Assembly: GCA_963978905.1 (NCBI GenBank)
Contig: OZ022257.1
Coordinates: 55,446,873-55,510,872 of the forward strand
Source of the DNA: Trichostrongylus colubriformis
Taxonomy: Eukaryota > Nematoda > Chromadorea > Rhabditida > Trichostrongylidae
Reading direction: 5' to 3'
DNA: 64,000 nt
In this document: positions 36,001 to 45,426 of the stretch, piece by piece
Position numbering within the stretch: the stretch's first letter is position 1
Layout: the number at the start of each line of letters is the position of its first letter
Translations under genes and position numbers: made by a program
Notes under the pieces: model-generated
Told to the model about the DNA's origin: nothing
The model's input: only the letters and a program-made list of their open reading frames with translations
Database searches by the model: none

Positions 36001-39000
36001 TGTGAACAGGACTTGCATGCAATTTGACAGACTGCTCAGGTTAGGAGTTGTCACAAATAAATTAAATTCGTCCAAAGTGGCACTGGACACGCATTTAAAA
36101 TGTTAGGGCACACGTTCGTCTTCTTTCTCAGTGCATTTATTTGGTTCATTCACTTCGTTTCATTCTGTCCAAGTACTCATTTTTTGTCATTTTTTGCTTT
36201 TGTTCTGAGTTTGTTACCTAAATTTTTCCGCATGGGCTCAGGCCCATGCAATAAACAATTACAACAACAATTACAATTAGAATAGGGCAGATGCCTGGTT
36301 TGGGGTCGCATTCTCAAATAGAAGAGACTCCAATCCGAAAGTTTTGCGGTTCCATCATTTCGGATGCATACATGTAGATAGATCCTCGAGGATGCTACGT
36401 ATCCATGTATATGCACGACACTTCGTGACGTCTTTGTCGACAAGGAGGACAGGGGCTCGAAGCATGCGTCTGTCGTGGAAGTGATTTCAGCAGAAGCAGG
36501 TGCTTCTAATCATGTGGCTGAGCCTGTCGACCAATATGAACTTCACTATGTCGCTACGGGTGGACGTGTAGAAAAGCATGACTAGGAAGCAGTCAGGAAT
36601 GAGGCAGTAAAGTTTACCCAGTTCAAAGTAGCAAAGAAGACAATCTCTCAGTCAACCACGAGATCACTCAGGACTCCATGAGCTGTCATTATAGCATTAT
36701 TAAGCGCTATGAAGCTGACATTATTTTGAATAATGTAAAGAATGTGCGAGACTTTTTTCCTCAATACTTTGGCCGCGAATCGGGCAAAACGGCGACGTGT
36801 CACGTGCTCGGGACACGATCTCATGGCCTCGTCTACGACATCCGCGCAGATAGAACTCTTAGGGAATGATTCATGTTGAATTCAGATTTTTTTTCCCGTG
36901 AAGCTCCTCGTCGTAGTAACCAAATGAAACATGTCTGTGTAGGTGCAAAAACTCGAACTTCCATAGACGAATCCTCTAAGCTGCTTCGGTGGGGTAAATC
37001 GAAACCAGATGTGGTATTAGAAGATTTTAGACGAGCATTATCACCGAAGACATTTACTACATGAAATTCCTGTTTATCATTGATAACTACTCTTATTGTT
37101 AGAGCGTCTTGAGATTCGGAAGGATCTCGATCTTGAAAAGTTTTAAGATCATTTAATAACTATTTGCAGACGCTGGCAATAGAGTCGACAATTTGGAGCT
37201 CGATGGGAGCCGCTTTACTGTGTACAGCAATCGCATGCTTTATTTTCATACCAAATTTGGCATGTATTATAACTGCATGTCTTTCTGTGTTCTCAATCGC
37301 TCTCGGTATTCTTGGATTGTTGAGCTTATGGGGTGAGTGATACGCACATTATCATCTACCGTACACTTATTTCTTCACCTCAATCAGTCCGAAAAAGCTT
37401 TGTAGCTTAGCTAAAATTAGTCCCACATATGTGTTTGTAAATGATTTACTTGTTTTATGAGCAGTTCACCTCTTTAGGGCATAAGCGATCAGTTCAATGA
37501 GAACGTCTCACTGTCATCATTGTCTCAAATCTCAAGGAAAGATTTGAGTAAGCAAACCATTTGCGTGAGATGATACACCTGCAACGCGCCCTTAATTTTT
37601 ATGTGTGAGATATAGGACACTATAAGAAACACCGAGGAATGTAAAAAGTTATTCTTTCAAAAAAAAGTTCACAAGGAATGTAATCCATTGCTCATCCAAA
37701 GTTTTGCGAGCAATCCTGCTCCTTACCGCTCGCCACCGATCATGAGAGCGCCGCAGCTTTGCTCGAGCCCTACAACTTCACCCACGTTACCTACGTGCAT
37801 GAAAACCTAAAGGAATGGTCCACGAAAAAATGAGTTTCTCTGTCACCCATATATATTTGTATTACCAAATATTCTTTTTTATTTGCTTAATAAAGGCTGC
37901 GTGCAAAGTTCAACGCGAAAAAGTGAGAATCCGGCTAGGATACAGCTCCTCAAAGTAGTGGCAGGGGGCGGGGTGTCTGAGTAAATGCCCGCTCCGTGGG
38001 TCGCCTAGGTTGTGAGACAGATAGTGTTTACGTACCTTTCCGCTCCCACTATGTGTCTCTCAACGCGATGGGTGACGGGACGGGCACTTAGTCGGGGGCT
38101 CCGCCTCCTCGGCCGCCACTTTGAGGAACTGTATCTTGGCCGGATTCCCACTTTCTCGCGTGAACCTTGCATGCGATCATTATTAGGCAAATACGACATA
38201 ATTACATGCTAACAGGAGAACTCATTCGTGTCCGATTTCTTTCATTTAGAGGGATGCATCCCTAGGATTTCAGTTTTTTTGTAATGTGAAATTTTGTATG
38301 TGACACAAGTGTGCAGCTGGAAATATACTAGCAGGGGTGCAGACACTTCCCAAAACCTGTTCTTAATCGCATCGAACACGAATGGAATTCTCATAGACTG
38401 AAGTTCGTTAATGAAACGATAAGAGCGAGTCCTTCCACATTTTCGCACTTGCATGCACTTTCCTAGGGTACGGTCAGGCGGCATCGATTAAATTTGAATG
38501 ACTTGTCATGGATAGATGGGAAAAATACACGAATATGCTTACAAAATTCAAAATTGTTATTTAGGGATCGATCTTGATCCACTATCTATGGCTGCTCTCC
38601 TGATGGCCGTTGGTTTCTCAGTCGACTTCACAAGTCATATTGCTTACCATTACTACAAATCAAAGCAATCTGTGAGCTGCATTTTGAGATTTGAATTTTC
38701 CAGCTGATTCGGGAAAAATAATTCGGTTCTTGTTTCAGGATCCCTCTCTACGACTAGAAGAGACCCTGACCTGCATTGGTTGGCCATTAGTGCAGGTTAG
38801 TCCCACATTTTGAGCATGCGTCTTATCGTTGAAGTCACGTCAACGGAAGAGAAGGAAAGTCGCTGTCACCGAATGCCCGGTCCACAAATCAAATCTCGGG
38901 ACGACCTTACCCTTACCGAGCGCTCCATGTATTCAATAATGCCAGGCTTGTGAATCTCGAACTGCGTCCCGCCTCATGCGTATTTCGTCACCGCGCGCAA

Positions 39001-41393
39001 TAAGTGCTCTATTTGGTGCGCTAACACACTCGAACTGTGTCACCGCACTGTACGAATCACGTCACGACGTGCAGCAATTGATCCGTTTTTGCGATTGTGA
39101 GTTGGCTCGGTCGGCTTGTTTATGGTCTGACCCAGATCGAGTGTCTGCATATCCATGCTGGATTCGGAAAATGAGCGTTCTGGTTGGGGCCATCGACAGA
39201 GTCGACTCATAGCAACATTCCATTTTCTGAGTTCTGGATTCCAAACCACAGGAGATAATCAAGGGTTATGGGTTACATAAGGTGTCCATTTCCTAGAACT
39301 AAGTTCGCATTCTGATGCAGCTTTCTTTTTTTCTCGATATCCGAGACATTTGCAGGTTGGTCTATCGACGATCATCGCAATTTTGCCGTTATCCCTGAAG
39401 CCATCGTATTTGGTGATGGTATTCCTGAAAACGATTGTTGTCGTGTGTTCACTGGGAATGTTTCATGGATTAGTCATCATGCCGGCCATACTCACAGCTA
39501 TCAGTCAAATAAACAGAAAATGTGAGTCAAATCCACTTTAAGCTGTTCACTGGTGTAGAAGGATTGTGCTCGTTTGCTGCAGTCCGCTAAGGGCAGTGGT
39601 CGCGGTCATTCAAATCGAACCGAACGAGTGAATATTACCGAATTTGAGAGTCGAGGTGCTTTGTAATGCAGAAAAAATTTGTTGAATGAAACGATCTGAG
39701 AAAAGGGACTAAGTTTTCAACCTTGACTCTCATTTGCAAAGGGTGCGGGCAGTGGAGTATAGATGGTGGCAGCCGCTTGTATGGTTGCTTGTACCACAGT
39801 TCAGTGGTGCGCTTTTCACCACAGATTCAGCCGTGGGATTCATTTTATCCTCCAGTTTTTATTTGGATGATTCATCAGTAGGTCCTCATTGCCCACATTG
39901 CCGCCATCACTGTCTTTTGAAGGAATCGTCCACGAAAAAATGGGCTTCTCTGTTACCCATATATTTAACTTGTATTTGCCTGATGTAGGCCACATGCAAA
40001 GTTTCACCCGAAAAAGTAATAGTTCGACTAAGATTCAGCACCGCAGAGTCTCGGTCGGGTGGGCGGGGCCTCCAAACAAGTGCCCATCCCGTCGTCCACC
40101 GCGGCCGGAGACGCATTGTAGGAACAGAAAATCACGTAAACGGTCCAAATCTCCGTTCCCGAGTGCGGCGGACGACGGAATGGGGCTTTACTCGGAGGCC
40201 CGCCCACCCGGCCAACAATCCGGAGAGCTACATATCTTGGGAGAATTCTCCTTTTTCGCGTGAACCTCGCATGCGACCCTTAATAGGCAAATACAGCATA
40301 AACATATGGGTATAAAAGAAATCATTTTTTCCTGACGATTCCTTCGAGTCAATAGGCGTGCTGGATGTGTGGGTGGGGTTAGGAGTGACAACAAGTGCGG
40401 AAGGGGTCTAACCAGTGAGTAATGGGCAACCAACGCGTCACTCCACTCATGCGCGGAGCGCTCACTGCCTATAGTAGGTGCAGATGGATGGGTTCATGTG
40501 ATATGGTATCCATACTGTGCAATTTTTGAGTTTGTATGACTACCGCTTCGACCTCCTCCAATGCAAAAGGTGACAAGCCAGGTCAACAATCGAAATTCCG
40601 AATCGAGATGCCCGAAACGTCATCAATAAAAATAATAATCGAGCCTTTATTTCTACATAAACAAGATTCATCGAAATGCCTTGAAGGATGAGATCGAACT
40701 GGAATCATTCGTTGGAGAGCGTGGTGGGCGTGTCGCTCCACCCATTTGCAGCCTAAAGGGCGTGGCACCAACGCCATCGACGCTCCTACCAGTAGCGATC
40801 TACGCCATCGCCTTGCGACTAGAATGAAATATGCCTTGGCTATCACTACATATATTATACTACTTCGGATTTCGATTCTTAATTTCGTATTCGTCTAGGG
40901 CAATGGGTACGCTATAGATGCTCACCGATGGCCGTAGTGTTCATGTTCTTGCGCTGGCTTCTGTGTCAGCTGATGTTCCACCTGCTCGCTCTGCATGCCT
41001 ACTGCCTTTGGGAAACCTCTAGGAACCATGACTTGACTTAGAATTGCTTTCATTTGCGAGATTATACAAGAATAGGCTTTTCCGATCTCAAGTACGGTAT
41101 ATCTAAAAAACGAATGTATGCAAATATTTTCAGCGTCTGCATCAAGCGTCATCGGCTCAACTGTTGTGTCGGAAAATTCGTCTACTGAAAGTCCTGTCCA
41201 CGAGAGTTCCAGTCGTAAAATTCCGAACTTAATCCACGGAAGCATCAATCCACCTGACTTACTCAAAATAAGTGGTGATTTCAAACCGAAGAAAGTGGCT
41301 CCAGCAACCACGCCACTACCTGAGAAAGCTGCTATCGGACCACCTGCATTAACGCATAACATCATCCTTGGGCAAATGTCTCCAAAACTGTGA
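14821..41393 (+). CDS. ptr: Patched-related (PTR) sterol-sensing-domain membrane protein, complete, 17 exons
   Basis: Exons joined: 14821-15051, 19674-19953, 21679-21851, 24161-24282, 27650-27761, 28280-28434, 28927-29131, 29376-29464, 30828-31042, 31884-31981, 32284-32448, 33385-33498, 37170-37332, 38565-38671, 38739-38795, 39356-39521, 41134-41393. They total 2712 nt, exactly 904 codons, with every phase matching, so no exon need be missing. The protein (903 aa) has a first membrane segment (about 27-48), a large ectodomain, a sterol-sensing block of membrane segments 2-6 (about 250-420) with GVDDVF at 320-325, a second half starting near 457, a second ectodomain, segments 8-12 (about 660-815) with GFSVDF at 724-729, and an 86-residue Ser/Pro-rich cytoplasmic tail. 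This is the RND/Patched fold; GVDD and GFSVD match the conserved acidic residues of segments 4 and 10. In nematodes the family serves moulting, cuticle and membrane lipid trafficking (family knowledge); the cargo here is unknown. The length is typical for the family. The paralogue is not assigned. Confidence 0.93.
15052..18883. other. PTR intron 1, upstream part
   Basis: No exon fits between exons 1 and 2, since the direct join is in phase and continues family-like sequence. A GC-rich inverted stretch near 15240-15360 may be another MITE remnant. The 107-codon ORF at 18076-18399 has no recognisable domain. Confidence 0.55.
18884..19121. mobile_element. 238-bp Mutator-like MITE
   Basis: Terminal repeats GTGTGTGTACCCTTATGTC / inverse of GGGTGCGTACCCTAATGTC, flanked by TTAACAGCT and TGAACAGCT (8 of 9 match). 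Contains the core GTTGGTCTTGAAACGATTAC with an inverse partner. In PTR intron 1. Confidence 0.78.
19234..19464. mobile_element. 231-bp Mutator-like MITE, second copy
   Basis: Terminal repeats GGATATGTACCCTAATGTCA / inverse of GGATGTGTACCTTAATGTCA with a perfect 9-bp duplication GTTTTATCC at 19225-19233 and 19465-19473. The interior is closely related to 18884-19121. In PTR intron 1. Confidence 0.88.
19674..19953 (+). CDS. ptr: PTR exon 2: first ectodomain
   Basis: Follows a TTTCAG acceptor, begins [20 protein letters not shown], and contains a family-typical cysteine pair in the stretch around [10 protein letters not shown]. Ends ATT G before GTGAGT (phase 1). A 4.6-kb intron separates it from exon 1. 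Confidence 0.9.
20655..20790. repeat. Paralogue of 19120-19235
   Basis: GCTCCTTTTGAGGTTAAAGA, GGGGGTCATATCATCCGGG and GACCGTTTTAT match 19165-19232 closely. This copy lacks the MITE inserted at 19234 in the other. PTR intron 2. Confidence 0.78.
21150..21480. repeat. Dispersed GC-palindrome repeat, copy C (PTR intron 2)
   Basis: Contains CCATGCCCTACCCATCCTAA, CCCATCCACAGGTTGTTTCC and CTCCGCCCATCGTGGGCGGA in family order. Confidence 0.78.
21679..21851 (+). CDS. ptr: PTR exon 3: first ectodomain, end
   Basis: Follows GTTTCAG in phase 1 and encodes [20 protein letters not shown] through KEERFGILQ, ending phase 0 at CAG before GTAATC. NGT is a possible N-glycosylation site. Confidence 0.88.
22070..22728. 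mobile_element. Fold-back of two inverted mariner 3' fragments
   Basis: The right arm (about 22433-22728, +) encodes a mariner C-terminus, [20 protein letters not shown] and beyond. The left arm (about 22070-22330) holds the same sequence on the minus strand, including the [14 protein letters not shown] stretch seen in both. The central spacer has a smaller inverted match around CTCGAGAATTTTTTG. Neither arm has the N-terminal or first catalytic region. It lies in PTR intron 3. Confidence 0.8.
23251..24128. mobile_element. 878-bp mariner-type element, decayed
   Basis: Ends TTAGATTGTCCGGAAAGTTC and the inverse GAACTTTCCGGACAACCTAA, flanked by TA on both sides. No intact ORF. The interior is related to 45427-46172. 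It ends 32 bp upstream of PTR exon 4. Confidence 0.8.
24161..24282 (+). CDS. ptr: PTR exon 4: entry to sterol-sensing domain, membrane segment 2
   Basis: Acceptor GATTCAG, phase 0; encodes [17 protein letters not shown] and then a hydrophobic segment ending VVCSSIR. The polypyrimidine context is poor, because a mariner-type element ends only about 30 bp upstream of the splice site. Ends phase 2 at AAG before GTGGGT. Confidence 0.85.
24283..27063. other. PTR intron 4, no coding content recognised
   Basis: Includes a lone GGAATCGTCCACAAAAATTC match near 24836 to the palindromic MITE end, and the G-rich tract at 26561. Minus-strand ORF 25876-26199 (107 codons) is unrecognised. Confidence 0.5.
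26561..26582 (+). other. Second G-quadruplex-prone tract (PTR intron 4)
   Basis: GGGGGGAGGGGGCGGGACGG then GG: four G-runs with short loops. Confidence 0.5.
27064..27238. mobile_element. 175-bp MITE with AGGCCGCTTTCATACTT ends
   Basis: Left AGGCCGCTTTCATACTTCGC; right ATATGAAGATGGCCT is its inverse. The interior GAGGTGCAGAGATGA... (minus strand) also occurs at 57660-57765. In PTR intron 4. Confidence 0.62.
27650..27761 (+). CDS. ptr: PTR exon 5: sterol-sensing domain, membrane segment 3
   Basis: Phase 2 entry after CTTTAG; encodes [20 protein letters not shown] and a hydrophobic run ending FWFGWKFQ. The KPW... motif before the helix is typical of PTR proteins. Ends phase 0. Confidence 0.9.
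28280..28434 (+). CDS. ptr: PTR exon 6: sterol-sensing domain, membrane segment 4 with GVDDVF
   Basis: Acceptor TTTTTCAG; encodes [19 protein letters not shown] and an [14 protein letters not shown] stretch, the strongest family signature in the gene. The two Asp of GVDD occupy the position of the conserved acidic residues of the Patched/RND fold. Ends phase 2. Confidence 0.95.
28927..29131 (+). CDS. ptr: PTR exon 7: sterol-sensing domain, membrane segments 5-6
   Basis: Acceptor ATTTCAG, phase 2; encodes [20 protein letters not shown], then a hydrophobic segment and the cytoplasmic stretch [16 protein letters not shown]. Ends phase 0 before GTGAGA. Confidence 0.93.
29195..29332. mobile_element. 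Possible fragment of the 27064-type MITE
   Basis: TTAAGGCCGTCTTCATACTT matches that family's terminus. The right side contains CTGATTATCGTGAAATGGGC, similar to the 14029 element end, so it may be a composite. In PTR intron 7, touching the region after exon 7. Confidence 0.4.
29376..29464 (+). CDS. ptr: PTR exon 8: short cytoplasmic loop exon
   Basis: Acceptor CTTCAG; encodes the 29 codons [16 protein letters not shown] to ILPTWRT and ends phase 2 before GTTCTA. It is needed to carry the frame from exon 7 (phase 0) to exon 9 (phase 2), which is the main support for it. The donor is weak. Confidence 0.75.
30111..30338. mobile_element. 228-bp Mutator-like MITE
   Basis: Terminal repeats GGGTGTATATTGTTAGGACG and the inverse at the right, flanked by TATGGGAGC at 30102-30110 and 30339-30347. 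The internal GGGTCTTGAAGCGGTGAC / GTAATCGCTTCAGGACTCAA pairing resembles the core of the 18884 family. In PTR intron 8. Confidence 0.88.
30828..31042 (+). CDS. ptr: PTR exon 9: membrane segment 7 and start of second ectodomain
   Basis: Acceptor CGTTTCAG; begins [19 protein letters not shown] (segment 7) and continues into the second ectodomain. A competing acceptor TTTTAG at 30805 would need another incoming phase. Ends phase 1 before GTAAGT. Confidence 0.87.
31310..31440 (-). repeat. Possible tRNA-derived (SINE-like) fragment
   Basis: On the minus strand GTGGTTTGAATCCCGTGC resembles a pol III B box, with a GGTAGGAACACTTGACTAC stretch upstream resembling a D-arm/A-box remnant. It does not fold as a full tRNA. 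PTR intron 9. Confidence 0.3.
31884..31981 (+). CDS. ptr: PTR exon 10: second ectodomain
   Basis: Acceptor ATTTCAG, phase 1; encodes [20 protein letters not shown] and ends [11 protein letters not shown] before GTGGGT, phase 0. NAT is a possible glycosylation site. Confidence 0.87.
32047..32262. mobile_element. 216-bp palindromic mariner-type MITE
   Basis: Terminal repeats of about 70 bp start TTAGGTTGTCCCGAAAGTTC and include a long AT stretch; TA-type flanks. It occupies most of PTR intron 10 and ends about 20 bp before the exon 11 acceptor. The ends belong to the same family as 23251-24128. Confidence 0.8.
32284..32448 (+). CDS. ptr: PTR exon 11: second ectodomain
   Basis: Acceptor GTTTCAG; encodes [20 protein letters not shown] through [10 protein letters not shown], phase 0 at both ends. 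A palindromic mariner element fills most of the upstream intron and ends about 20 bp before the acceptor. Confidence 0.87.
33385..33498 (+). CDS. ptr: PTR exon 12: second ectodomain, end
   Basis: Acceptor TTTTTCAG; encodes [20 protein letters not shown] to SEHSPFIDQ, phase 0 at both ends. The WR-IA and FxDQ spacing before membrane segment 8 is typical of PTR proteins. Confidence 0.9.
33683..35399. mobile_element. 1717-bp Mutator-like element with 65-bp perfect terminal repeats
   Basis: Terminal repeats start GATCGTATCTAAACCTAAGG and match without mismatch for 65 bp (33683-33747 and 35335-35399). The 9-bp duplication TTCACACAG stands at 33674-33682 and 35400-35408. The interior is AT-rich with no ORF over about 75 codons, so it is non-autonomous. 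In PTR intron 12. Confidence 0.92.
35409..37169. other. PTR intron 12 after the Mutator-like element
   Basis: No exon-like segment. A perfect 20-bp palindrome GCATGGGCTCAGGCCCATGC (about 36231-36250, two central mismatches in symmetry at the loop) precedes AATAAAC; possibly the tail of a decayed retroelement. Confidence 0.45.
37170..37332 (+). CDS. ptr: PTR exon 13: membrane segments 8-9
   Basis: Acceptor TTTGCAG; encodes [20 protein letters not shown] and a second hydrophobic run ending GLLSLWG. Ends phase 1 before GTGAGT. It lies after the longest intron (3.7 kb). Confidence 0.92.
37810..38228. mobile_element. ~420-bp palindromic MITE, copy 1 (PTR intron 13)
   Basis: Starts AAGGAATGGTCCACGAAAAA and reads into TTTCTCTGTCACCCATATAT; the right half repeats this inverted (CGCGTGAACCTTGCATGCGA, TTAGGCAAATACGACATAAT). 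Same family as 39920-40344 and 57228-57600. Confidence 0.75.
38565..38671 (+). CDS. ptr: PTR exon 14: membrane segment 10 with GFSVDF
   Basis: Acceptor TATTTAG, phase 1; encodes [20 protein letters not shown] followed by [11 protein letters not shown]. This mirrors the GVDDVF segment of the first half and is highly diagnostic. Ends phase 0. Confidence 0.95.
38739..38795 (+). CDS. ptr: PTR exon 15: 19-codon loop exon
   Basis: Acceptor TGTTTCAG; encodes [19 protein letters not shown], phase 0 at both ends. It corresponds to the L..TL..IGWP-xxQ loop of PTR proteins before the last two helices. Confidence 0.9.
39356..39521 (+). CDS. ptr: PTR exon 16: membrane segments 11-12
   Basis: Acceptor TTTGCAG; encodes [20 protein letters not shown], then [19 protein letters not shown] (the FHGL.-LP hallmark). 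If the GTGAGT donor at 39522 were skipped, translation would stop five codons later at 39541, giving a shorter tail. Confidence 0.92.
39920..40344. mobile_element. 425-bp palindromic MITE, copy 2 (PTR intron 16)
   Basis: Begins AAGGAATCGTCCACGAAAAA and ends TTTTTTCCTGACGATTCCTT; the two halves are extended imperfect inverted repeats with a GC-rich centre. No target duplication is obvious. Confidence 0.82.
41134..41393 (+). CDS. ptr: PTR exon 17: C-terminal cytoplasmic tail and stop
   Basis: Acceptor ATTTTCAG, phase 1; encodes an 86-residue Ser/Pro/Lys-rich tail beginning [20 protein letters not shown] and ending in TGA. PTR tails are poorly conserved, so the call rests on the phase match and an uninterrupted frame to a stop. 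Confidence 0.78.
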
Positions 41394-42617
41394 GTGAGCC
41401 TGGTTCAGCCCGAGCTGATCGTTCCCAGATATTTTGCTCATATTGTATGCACTCACACGGCCCATGCCAGAACCCAACGAGCTGTGATTGAGTTCAAAGT
41501 GCATAGCACTGGAAATGTATAGTATACATAGTGGCTAAGGTTGGCTATTATGTGAAACATGAGAACGGTGATTACAAGGGTGGTATCAGTAGGAATATTC
41601 AATTTTTTTCGCGATGATAGCCAATAGATTTGGACTTAGAACCCAGAGATATATGCGAAAAAGATCCTTGTTAAAGGACTGATGTCGCTCCGGCTTATTG
41701 CCTTCATCGGAGTCAAACAAAAAATTTTTTGTAAACGGAATGCTAATTAGTGCTACAGAAGATTAAAACCACGACATAAAACAGCCGTAAATGGGTGACT
41801 TATACCCTCCCAGACTTCTGTGGGAACGTGTGTTCCGGCTCATCCAGCTCTAACCAATCGGTCGGATCCAGGTGGATCTGTGATGTGAGGCGGTCACACG
41901 CCGCACGTGGTTTCCTTAGACTCACGGGGTTTGCTTTAAGCCAACTCTCAACTAGCTAGCAATCGCCCTTTCCACAACCTAACTGCTTCTTCATGCCCGT
42001 ATCGTCTAATTCTAATGACAGGCATCCCTTCAGAGTGGGCATTGTACTGCTTGAATAATTCAATTTTATGTCACGGGTGGGTCCTTCGGCTGTCACCTTT
42101 CTTAATGCTTTTAGGCATTTCTCCCAATGTAATCTGCAATTGAGGTTCAATACCGTATAACCATTATACCATGAATACTCTTGCCTTCTACTACGAGTAT
42201 AAACGATAAAATGGTGATATACTTAGTAGTTGTATAGATAATTGATGTTTTTTCTGTAAACTACATGTGCTGTCTGAGGTCAACTAATGTTTACTTAAAC
42301 ATACTGCTAATATCGAGAAAATATTTATGCGTTGATCCTCTTAACCTTCTGGATCTCTTGTGTATGGTTTTATTGATGTTGTCAAATTGTATTAATTTAA
42401 ATGAAATTCAAACTTATTTGTCAACATCTTGAACAATCCAATGCAACTACATTAGGTATAGCCAGTGTATTTATGAAATGGAAAGCACTTTCACGATAAA
42501 ATCAGGTGTATATTACCGATTTCAATAAAAAAGGTCTGATGGAATGTCTGCTAGCCTTGTACCCGAGGGAGCCAGGACATCCCTAAATAGTGGAACCCTG
42601 AATTCATTAGTTTTTAA

Positions 42618-42735
42618 AGGCACCCGAAGGGGTCAGGAGAATGTGAGAACTGGGAGTACACGTTCTCTGAAAACAAACCTTCCGGTTTAAAAATGTACTG
42701 TGTAGCGAAACTCGCATTGAAAAAGTACGACTCGG
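42618..42735. mobile_element. Diverged left end of the TTAA element
   Basis: TTAA then AGGCACCCGAAGGGG, followed at a similar distance by CTCTGAAAACAAAC and later GCGAAACTCGCATTGAAAAA, a weak match to the first 120 bp of 44594-45321. The right end is not found. Confidence 0.5.
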
Positions 42736-43537
42736 GGTCTTATCCGATCTCGCAGCACTGCTAGTCGTTCTGCCGTTTATCCGCTGGACGCTCCGGGCAA
42801 GGGTGGGGCATCGTCCGCTGGCTGATTTACCTTCTCGCTCGTCTGCTGTCTTCCTCCGGCCAGTGACGCAGATAGACGCTGAAAAGAAGCGAACCTACGG
42901 GCTCCGATTTTTGTTGCCTTTTCATTTTGTTGTAATCCTACTGTCACGCTGCTGAGTACCCCTATGTACTTCCATATTCCAATATCTGCTGAATTTATCT
43001 TTTCCGGTGTCCTTGAGCGGCTCTGCTTTGTCCCTCACTCTCATGTCTCTTGCGTCTGGTCTCCCGTCCAATAGCATACTATTCATTTTTCGCAACTCTT
43101 CCGTTCGAGACATTTTTACGACCTATGCTTTCCACCAAAAACCATGTTTCAAGAATTTCCAGCACTTTCTTTTCATTTTTTTGGGCGGTTCTATTGGCAT
43201 CTGTGCTTTTATTTTCGATTGAGTAAGCACAACGTAATAGCGTCGGCTTTAGCTTCATTTTCGCTAAATGGCCGTCGTATAAAAGAAAATAACTCCTGGA
43301 TCAACCTGTACACTCCAGGGAACTGGGAAGTCGATGATTGATCTGAATGTTGGTTTACGGTATCAAAAAGTGATAGCGAGGTCACACTCTCAAATTCATG
43401 ACCTTTGAAGGTCATATCCGCTGCGATGCATCACAGTTGTACTTCATGTGGAATCCAGCAAAGAGCTAGGGATGAAAAAGGTCAAAATGCATTGATAAAA
43501 ATAAGAAGAGAGAATATCAACTTGCCTTTTGAATGTT

Positions 43538-43609
43538 TCATATTGATTTGGTATCTAGCTTTCCCCAGAATCTTCATATTGATTTGGCATCTAGCTTTCC
43601 CCAGAATTT
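43538..43609. repeat. 36-bp tandem duplication
   Basis: TCATATTGATTTGG(T/C)ATCTAGC... repeated once with a single or few mismatches. Intergenic, between the two genes. Confidence 0.82.
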
Positions 43610-44593
43610 CACTGCCTCCTTACAAGGGGACGCTTGGTAAAAAGAATTATTTTTCCACAACATTCTTGCATGACATGGTTGCGAACGAATTCATGGGCTG
43701 CTTCTAAAATTACTGCATGCGAGCTTATTAGCTTATTTTCTTCAAGTTATTATAAGTGGCTGAATTATGGATGATCGTCAATCCAAAAGGCAAGATTTTT
43801 TTCAAAATCTGAATATCTCATTTCTTGCAGTTCCCTTGATAAGTCGCTGAATATCGTGAATAAAAAAGAAAGGAACATGAAAATAGAAATAAATAAGGAA
43901 AGAAAATAATGAAATGATGGTAAACTGGCAAATAAAATAAATCATGCAACGAAAATGGGGTACAAAGATTAGTGTACATTCATTTTCCAGATCAATTTAT
44001 AGTCAGCAGCACAGCAGCTTTTTCTATCTCGTCTACGCAAATGAAATGTCCTACGGTGTACCGAGCTTTTGCCTTTGACTGTCTTACTGTTCCAAGAAAG
44101 CCAAATGATGCGTAGCTTGCACTTTAGCTGTCGAAAAAGGCTCCACGGCACCTATTAGAAAGGGTGCTATCGCAATGAGAGGGGGGGGGGAGGCATTTTT
44201 AGAAACATGATGACGCATAGCTTAAGTATCTAACTTGTTGAATGCTGTACACTGAAATGCTTTGACATGATTCACGTGTTACTTACATGTACCTGGATCA
44301 TGCACAAGAATAAAAGTAAGTATGAGCTTACCTTCAACAGATGCAGAAGTGATTCCTGAAGAGTTCGTACCTTCACGCTCAGGTGAATACTGAAGAAATC
44401 TGAAAAGACGTCGAATCACGCTATTCAGCGAAAATAACAACACAACCACTCACAGAATATAAAAAACTGCAAATATGCGACGTAGAAGTGACCGTTGTTA
44501 CTTATGGCTTTACAGGATCGTACGTGTATAGAACATGCACAGTACGCCATTTACACGAAATTCCTGTGAAGACATGCCAGTGTACAGATTTAA

Positions 44594-45321
44594 AGGCACC
44601 GGGAGGGGGGGCAAGGACGGAATAACGTTTACAAAAACAATGACATCTGAAAACAAACATATGGGTTCGGTAGATACAATGTGTAACGAAACCGGCGTTG
44701 AAAAACGCGCCATAGGGCGCTATTTGCCCCCAGGGCGCGCTTCCGTCCGAACTGCAAGCTTCCATGGCCGAGCCACGCTTCGTTCATTTTAAAGCTTGTC
44801 TTCGACCTGATGTAACCTTATTTTTGAATTATTTCCTCTTTAGACTGTTTTCTAGTGACATATTTTACTTGTTTACTTGTGGATCTTCTTAATTGTGCAC
44901 TATACCTGAAAATCTCAGAAAGGTCAAATAACTTTGCGTCGACGTCGAAGCTCCTTTCCCTTACTAGGCTTAGGCTAAAATTGATATCCCCTCCTCCCAC
45001 ATTAAAAAGCATCTGTCAAAGCATAGGTCTCATCTGCTTTAGCATAATCTCAGGAAGGGAAAGAAGCTTTGACGTGGGTGAAATTGCGTCTCCCCCCCCC
45101 CCCCCCCCCCCGACTTTATTTGACCCATAAGTACATCTAGAAACAATATAAGAAAGAACAAAGTAAAAACTAAAAGGAAAAAACAAATTTATAATAGAAC
45201 CACCTTCTTTTGGCACCATGCCAAGGCGTCAAATTGGCGAGTTTGTGCAACGGCGGCCACTCAAACTCGTCCACACTACGTCTGTTCTACAGTAAGCCAA
45301 AATTACCCCCTCCTGGTGTCT
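44594..45321. mobile_element. 728-bp TTAA-type element, copy 1
   Basis: Starts AGGCACCGGGAGGGGG after TTAA and ends CCCCCTCCTGGTGTCT before TCAA. The interior has a 20-plus C tract and an inverted CTTTCCCTTACTAGGCTTAG block. It is nearly identical to 59405-60146. No coding region. Confidence 0.85.
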
Positions 45322-45426
45322 TCAACTCAGACACGAAGATTATGCGTCATCATTCAGCGATCTTTGAATGCCCCCCCCCCTCTTGTAACTGCGATGGCAC
45401 CTCAGGAGCTTCCTACACCTATTGTA

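Larger units (their letters stand above)
41394..44593. other. Intergenic between PTR and cadherin genes
   Basis: The first AATAAA downstream of the PTR stop that I noted is at about 42524, rather far for a nematode 3' UTR, so the true polyadenylation site is unclear. No other gene seen. Confidence 0.45.
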
